Assembly (NCBI RefSeq): GCF_019599145.1
Contig: NZ_CP080647.1
Location: 2,728,001-2,792,000 of the forward strand
Direction of reading: 5' to 3'
Length of the DNA: 64,000 nt
From: Streptomyces akebiae
Lineage (GTDB): Bacteria > Actinomycetota > Actinomycetes > Streptomycetales > Streptomycetaceae
The notes beneath the pieces were generated by a model. The model did no database searches. It saw only the letters and a program-made list of their open reading frames with translations, and was not told the DNA's origin. Position numbers and translations under genes: made by a program. Of this stretch, positions 59,982-64,000 are shown piece by piece. Numbering within the stretch: the stretch's first letter is position 1; each line of letters opens with the position of its first letter.

Positions 59982-62668
59982 CCCCCACCGCCACCGTGCA
60001 CCGGGTCGCCCCCAAGGGACGCGGCGCCCATCGCAGCATCGCCTCCGCCCTGCGCGCCGCCCGCGACGGAGACGAGATCCATGTCGCCCCCGGCGAGTAC
60101 GTCGAACACCTGCTGATCGACCGTGCGGTGCTCCTGGTGCCGGAGGCGGGCGCGCGGCACGCCGTACGCCTGCTGGCGGCCTCCCCCGGCCGTCCGGTGC
60201 TGGAGGTCGCCGCCCGGGACGTACGCGTCGAGGACCTCGTCCTGGTCGGCCAGGACCCCGGGCTGCCCGCCGTACTGGTGGCCGCCGGGGATCTGGAGCT
60301 GGACGGCTGCGAGGTGTCCGGCGGCCGCGTCGAGGCGGGCGGGGACGCGTCGCTCGCCCTGACGGACTGCCGCGTCGCGGGCGCCGAGCTGGCGGCCGTG
60401 CACCTCAACAGCACCGGATCGGCGCGGCTGACCCGGGTCGTGGTCGAGGACGTCGAGGGGACCGGTGTCGTCGTCGGTTCCCGGGGCACCGCCGAGGCCG
60501 ACGAGCTGACGGTACGAAGGGTCACCGGGTCCGGTGTCCGGGCCCGGGGCGGCGCCCGCGTGGTCCTGCGGGAGTGCCGGATCTCCGGCGCCGGGCGCAG
60601 TGGGCTGCTGGTGGAGGACGACGCCTCGGTCACCGCGCGGGACTGCCGGGTGGCGGAGACGGCCGCCGAGGGCGTACGGGTGCTGGGCAGTTCGGCGCGG
60701 TCCACCCCACCCTCGGGGGACCGGGAGTCCGGCGAGGGCGGCGTGGTGCTCGCCCGCTGCGAGGTGCTGCGCACCGGCGGGGACGGCGTCGCCGTCTCCG
60801 GCGGCGGCGATGTGCTGTTGCTCGGCTGCCGGCTGCGGGACGGTTCGGGGCCCGGGGTGAGCGTGGAGGACGAGGGCCGCGCCGAGCTGGTGGACTGCCA
60901 GGTGGACGGGGCGCACGGCTCGGGTCTGGTGGCCCGGGGCACGGCCCGGCTGTCGGCCGAGGGCACTTCGGTGACGGGCAGCCGGGCGAACGGCCTGCTG
61001 GCGGGCGGCCGCTCCGAGGTGCGGGTGGACGCCGGCGACCTGACGGCGTGCTCGTTCAGCGCGGTGCACGCCTGCGACGACTCCCGGGTGACGCTCACCG
61101 CCTGCCGGATCGGCTCCTCCGCCGAACACGGCATCCGGGCCACCGACCGGGCCGGACTGACCGTCGAGGGCGGCCGGATCTCGGACTGCGGGCTGTCCGG
61201 GGTGCAGATCGACGGGGCCGCCGAGGCGCGGATGCGCGGCCTGTCCGTGGTGCGCGGCCGCGCCGGGATCACCACCGAGTCGTCCGGGACCGTGGTCCTG
61301 GAGGAGTGCGATGTCGTCGGCGTCGAACGGGCCGGGATCTCCTGCGGCACGGAGACGACCCCGGTGCTGCGGGACTGCAGGATCAGCGGGACCGGCACGG
61401 CCGGCCTGGTCATCGGCGAGCGCGCCACGCCGAGCGTCGAGGGCTGCACGGTCCGGGACGCGGACGGTTCCGGCGTCGTCGTGGGCCCCCGCGCCGAACC
61501 CCGGATCCGGGCCGTGACGGTGGCCCGGACCGGCAAGAACAGTCTGTTCGTCGGCGAGAAGGCCCGCGGCACCTTCGAGGAGTGCGTCTTCGGCGGAGCG
61601 GGCACCGACGGCGCCGCCTTCCCCGCCCTGCACATCTCGACGGGCGGGGCGCCCGTCCTGCGCGGCTGTCTGGTCCGCGACTGCGAGGAGGACGTGGCGC
61701 TGGAGAAGGGCGCCCGCCCGGTGTTCGACGACTGTGTCTCGCGGGACGTGAAGAACCCGTCCCTGCCGACCGGCGCCGAACAGGCCCTCTCCTCGGCCGG
61801 GGGGCCGGAGGCAGCGGGCTCGGGGACCACCGCACGGGAGACCGAGGCACCCGCCGAGGACACCCTCGACGACCTGCTCGCCGAACTCCAGGGTCTCGCG
61901 GGGCTGGAGCGCGTCAAGAACGACGTCTCGTCCCTGGTCAAACTGATGCAGATGGTCCGCCGCCGGGAGGAGATGGGCCTGGTCCCGCCCCCGCTCAGCC
62001 GCCACCTCGTCTTCACCGGCAACCCGGGCACCGGCAAGACCACCATCGCCCGCCTCTACGGCCGTATCCTCGCCGCCGTCGGACTGCTGGAGCGCGGGCA
62101 CCTGGTCGAGGCCGACCGCTCCGCCCTGGTCGGCGAGTACGTCGGCCACACCGGTCCGAAGACCACCCGGGTCTTCCAGCAGGCCCGGGGCGGCGTGCTG
62201 TTCATCGACGAGGCGTACTCCCTCACCCAGTACGCCGGGTCCAACGACTTCGGCCAGGAGGCAGTCGCCACCCTGCTGAAACTGATGGAGGACCACCGCG
62301 ACGACGTGGTGGTCATCGTCGCCGGATACCTCAAGGAGATGGAGGTCTTCGTCCGCTCCAACCCCGGCCTGGCCTCCCGCTTCAACCGCACCCTGCTCTT
62401 CGACGACTACAGCGGCGCCGAACTGGTCAGCATCGTCGAGCACCAGGCCGCCCAGCACCAGTACGAACTGACTCCGGACGCCCTCACGGCGCTCACCACG
62501 CGCTTCGACGCCATGCCCCGCGACCGCGGCTTCGGCAACGGCCGTACGGCACGCCAGTTGTTCCAGGCCATGACGGAACGCCAGGCGTACCGCATCGCCG
62601 AACTCCCCGAGGCCTCGGAGGCCGACGTGATGACGCTCAGGCCGGAGGACATCCCCCAGACCCTCTAG
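59978..62668 (+). CDS. beta-helix/AAA+ ATPase fusion (EccA/CbxX-like)
   Basis: 896 aa. GTG 59978 overlaps the giant gene's stop by 4 bp with GGAG 5 nt upstream, so the two are translated together. Residues ~20-600 are a right-handed parallel beta-helix of ~23-residue rungs (patterns such as V.L..C.I.G.G..GL.V...A). Residues ~635-896 are a CbxX/CfqX-type AAA+ module: Walker A GNPGTGKTT (~680), Walker B GVLFIDEAYSL (~738) and sensor-2 region FGNGRTARQLFQ. EccA proteins of ESX systems have the same AAA+ type but a TPR head, so this is a different head on the same motor. It probably remodels or escorts the giant protein before export. Confidence 0.9.
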   Translation: MTPTATVHRVAPKGRGAHRSIASALRAARDGDEIHVAPGEYVEHLLIDRAVLLVPEAGARHAVRLLAASPGRPVLEVAARDVRVEDLVLVGQDPGLPAVLVAAGDLELDGCEVSGGRVEAGGDASLALTDCRVAGAELAAVHLNSTGSARLTRVVVEDVEGTGVVVGSRGTAEADELTVRRVTGSGVRARGGARVVLRECRISGAGRSGLLVEDDASVTARDCRVAETAAEGVRVLGSSARSTPPSGDRESGEGGVVLARCEVLRTGGDGVAVSGGGDVLLLGCRLRDGSGPGVSVEDEGRAELVDCQVDGAHGSGLVARGTARLSAEGTSVTGSRANGLLAGGRSEVRVDAGDLTACSFSAVHACDDSRVTLTACRIGSSAEHGIRATDRAGLTVEGGRISDCGLSGVQIDGAAEARMRGLSVVRGRAGITTESSGTVVLEECDVVGVERAGISCGTETTPVLRDCRISGTGTAGLVIGERATPSVEGCTVRDADGSGVVVGPRAEPRIRAVTVARTGKNSLFVGEKARGTFEECVFGGAGTDGAAFPALHISTGGAPVLRGCLVRDCEEDVALEKGARPVFDDCVSRDVKNPSLPTGAEQALSSAGGPEAAGSGTTARETEAPAEDTLDDLLAELQGLAGLERVKNDVSSLVKLMQMVRRREEMGLVPPPLSRHLVFTGNPGTGKTTIARLYGRILAAVGLLERGHLVEADRSALVGEYVGHTGPKTTRVFQQARGGVLFIDEAYSLTQYAGSNDFGQEAVATLLKLMEDHRDDVVVIVAGYLKEMEVFVRSNPGLASRFNRTLLFDDYSGAELVSIVEHQAAQHQYELTPDALTALTTRFDAMPRDRGFGNGRTARQLFQAMTERQAYRIAELPEASEADVMTLRPEDIPQTL

Positions 62669-62786
62669 CCGGGCCCCGTGAACGTTCGAGGCCAGTCCAC
62701 CGACCGTTCCGGCGCCCCGACCGACCGCCCTCCCACCCATCCGTCCCCGCGCCCACCCGCACGGACCCACCCCTAAGGACCACCCG

Positions 62787-63704
62787 ATGCCGCATTCACC
62801 CGACCGAAGCGACCGCAGGGACGGCGAGTTCGCCGACCTCTTCGCCCGCAGGACGCGCGTCCCGCTCCGCGGTTTCCTGCCCGGCCGCCGGGTGTGGAAG
62901 GCGATCGGTGGCTCCGCCGCCGCGGTCCTGGTGATCGCCGGCTCGGCCACGGCCGTGGCCGCCATCGACTGGAGCGGCGACCCGTCCGAGAAGGTGACCA
63001 CGGCGGCCGACAAACCGGCCGACGAGCACTCCGTCCCCGGCGACACCAAGAAGGCGGCGGTGGACCCGTCGCCGACGGACCGGGCCGAGGACGGGGGCAA
63101 GGGCAAGGACGGCCCCGAGGTCGTCTACGTCCCGGTCAGCGGCGGAGCGGGGTCGGGCGGCGCGGCGGACTCGGCACCGGACACCGGCGCCCGGTCCGAC
63201 ACGGGCAGCACCACGGGCGACACCTCCGGCTCGACGGGCTCGACGGGCTCGACGGGCTCGAGCGGCACGACCGGCACCGAGGAGAAGAAGTCCACGACCA
63301 CCCAGAACACCGACTCCGGGGCGACATCCGGCTATCTGTGGGCCGACGGGAGCGTGGAGTCCGACTCGAACGAGTACTGGGACCAGAGCACCGTCACCGT
63401 CAGGTCCACCAAGCCGATCACCTCGCTCAAGGTCGTCGTCCGTGTCGTCCAGACCGGCGGTGTGTCGAGCACGGGCGCCTGGTCCTCCCTGGGTGACAAG
63501 GTCGTCGTGGGCCAGAACGCCACCGCCGACCAGATCGGGTACGTCATCACGCTGAAGTCGGGTGTCACCCTCGACCCCGGCACCTATGTCTTCAAGGTCC
63601 AGTACGACCACGACCAGGGCCGACGCGACGCGGCCCGCGACCTCTACACCGTCACGACCGTCGCGAACGGTTCGGAGGACGAGTACCTGTCCGGACGCTT
63701 CTGA
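62787..63704 (+). CDS. membrane-anchored surface protein of the type VII locus
   Basis: 305 aa. A cytoplasmic basic start is followed by one membrane helix (~residues 42-60, SAAAVLVIAGSATAVAAI). Next come a Ser/Thr/Gly/Asp-rich stalk (~65-180) with a GST repeat and a ~120-residue C-terminal domain with alternating hydrophobic pattern (YLWADGSVESDS, STVTVRSTKPITSLKVVVRVVQ, TYVFKVQYDHDQG) that looks like a beta-sandwich. I know no named family. It is 118 bp after the AAA+ gene on the same strand and may be a receptor, immunity or anchoring protein of the system. Confidence 0.8.
   Translation: MPHSPDRSDRRDGEFADLFARRTRVPLRGFLPGRRVWKAIGGSAAAVLVIAGSATAVAAIDWSGDPSEKVTTAADKPADEHSVPGDTKKAAVDPSPTDRAEDGGKGKDGPEVVYVPVSGGAGSGGAADSAPDTGARSDTGSTTGDTSGSTGSTGSTGSSGTTGTEEKKSTTTQNTDSGATSGYLWADGSVESDSNEYWDQSTVTVRSTKPITSLKVVVRVVQTGGVSSTGAWSSLGDKVVVGQNATADQIGYVITLKSGVTLDPGTYVFKVQYDHDQGRRDAARDLYTVTTVANGSEDEYLSGRF
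63228..63263 (+). repeat. four 9-bp coding repeats (GST)
   Basis: Units of GGCTCGACG at 63228, 63237, 63246 and (variant) 63255 encode GSTGSTGSTGSS in the stalk of the surface protein. Confidence 0.9.
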
Positions 63705-63756
63705 ACCACCGGCCGCACCTGTGACCCCGGCCCGGAGAGCGCCCGGCCGGACAGCT

Positions 63757-63791
63757 GCAGGGCTGGGCGGGCTCAGCCCGCCCAGCCCTGC
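63757..63791. terminator. 17-bp perfect palindromic hairpin overlapping a stop codon
   Basis: Arms 63757-63773 and 63775-63791 are perfect complements around a single base (63774). It lies 52 bp after the surface-protein stop, and it contains the stop codon (63773-63775) and last five codons of the convergent pyrophosphohydrolase gene. It probably terminates both transcripts. The minimal centre means the RNA must open several pairs to form a loop. Confidence 0.85.
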
Positions 63792-64000
63792 TTCCGCAGC
63801 ACCGAGGACACGTCGGGCGCCTGGTAGTGGTCCCCCTTGAGCACCTTGCCGTCCGCCCGGCGGGCGACCCGCCCGTCGGGGCCCAGCTTGGTCATGTTCG
63901 ATCGGTGGATCTCGGCGATCACGGCGTCCAGGTCGATGCCGTGGACGAGAGCGGTGCCGTACGCCACGTACACCACGTCGGCCAGTTCGTGGGCCAGCCG
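63773..64000 (-). CDS. MazG/HisE-like nucleotide pyrophosphohydrolase, C-terminal part (start outside window)
   Basis: The frame is open through base 64000, so at least 75 residues are visible. LAHELADVVYVAYGTALVHG carries the E-x-x-D metal-binding motif of the all-alpha NTP pyrophosphohydrolase (PRA-PH/MazG) superfamily. DAVIAEIHRSNMTKLGPDG and VLKGDHYQAPDV are typical of phosphoribosyl-ATP pyrophosphohydrolase-like proteins. The substrate is uncertain: house-cleaning of NTPs is as likely as a histidine-pathway role, since no his genes are visible. Its 3' end forms one arm of a terminator. Confidence 0.85.
   Translation of the reverse strand, partial: RLAHELADVVYVAYGTALVHGIDLDAVIAEIHRSNMTKLGPDGRVARRADGKVLKGDHYQAPDVSSVLRKQGWAG

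Overview
The window is high-GC DNA with third-codon-position G/C bias, purine-rich Shine-Dalgarno sites, and many GTG and some TTG starts. The gene content (rnhB, class II nrdJ with nrdR, lexA, dinG, rshA, dapF, miaA, miaB, DUF574 methyltransferase, TerD, MT0933-like antitoxin, type VII secretion genes) points to a Streptomyces chromosome. From memory, the order from rnhB to miaB follows the core-chromosome block around SCO5787-SCO5815 of S. coelicolor; I could not check this by alignment. There is no insertion sequence, tRNA, rRNA or CRISPR array that I can support.

Left part (1-19.1 kb): the 3' end of a RecQ-type helicase, two unassigned proteins, RNase HII, and a TetR/MFS efflux pair. The pair's promoter region carries two near-identical perfect operator palindromes. 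Next come a polytopic membrane protein, an ADP-ribosylglycohydrolase with a histidine phosphatase, a YdbC-type protein and a TerD protein. The DNA-precursor and SOS block follows: nrdR-nrdJ with two NrdR-box-like sites exactly 31 bp apart, lexA with a LexA box in its own promoter, and dinG. Several long hairpin terminators separate convergent genes.

Middle part (19.3-39.1 kb): a compact NRPS-independent siderophore-type locus (aminotransferase, NIS synthetase, GNAT acyltransferase, all on the minus strand). Its aminotransferase lacks the canonical PLP lysine. It is followed by a methyltransferase, a secreted trypsin-like lipoprotein, a truncated paralogue of that protease's N-terminus, hflX, an M1 metallopeptidase, rshA, dapF, a small membrane protein, miaA, two small acidic/basic proteins, a LigB-like protein and miaB. 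Short tandem repeats overlap the stop codons of hflX and rshA.

Right part (39.2-63.7 kb): a type VII secretion-like locus. Reading outward from a divergent promoter at about 48.9 kb, the minus strand holds a WXG-like coiled-coil protein, a WXG100-size protein, an ECF sigma factor coupled by ATGA to a single-pass membrane protein, and a 1546-aa FtsK/SpoIIIE ATPase with an FHA-like N-terminus (EccC/EssC type). The plus strand holds a 3662-aa T7SS-like giant protein with an internal pierisin/pertussis-type ADP-ribosyltransferase domain and several repeat families. It is translationally coupled to an EccA-type AAA+ ATPase fused to a beta-helix, followed by a membrane-anchored surface protein. EccB, EccD, EccE and mycosin are not visible here. 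This locus is the best candidate for an undescribed system. The window ends inside a MazG/HisE-like nucleotide pyrophosphohydrolase.
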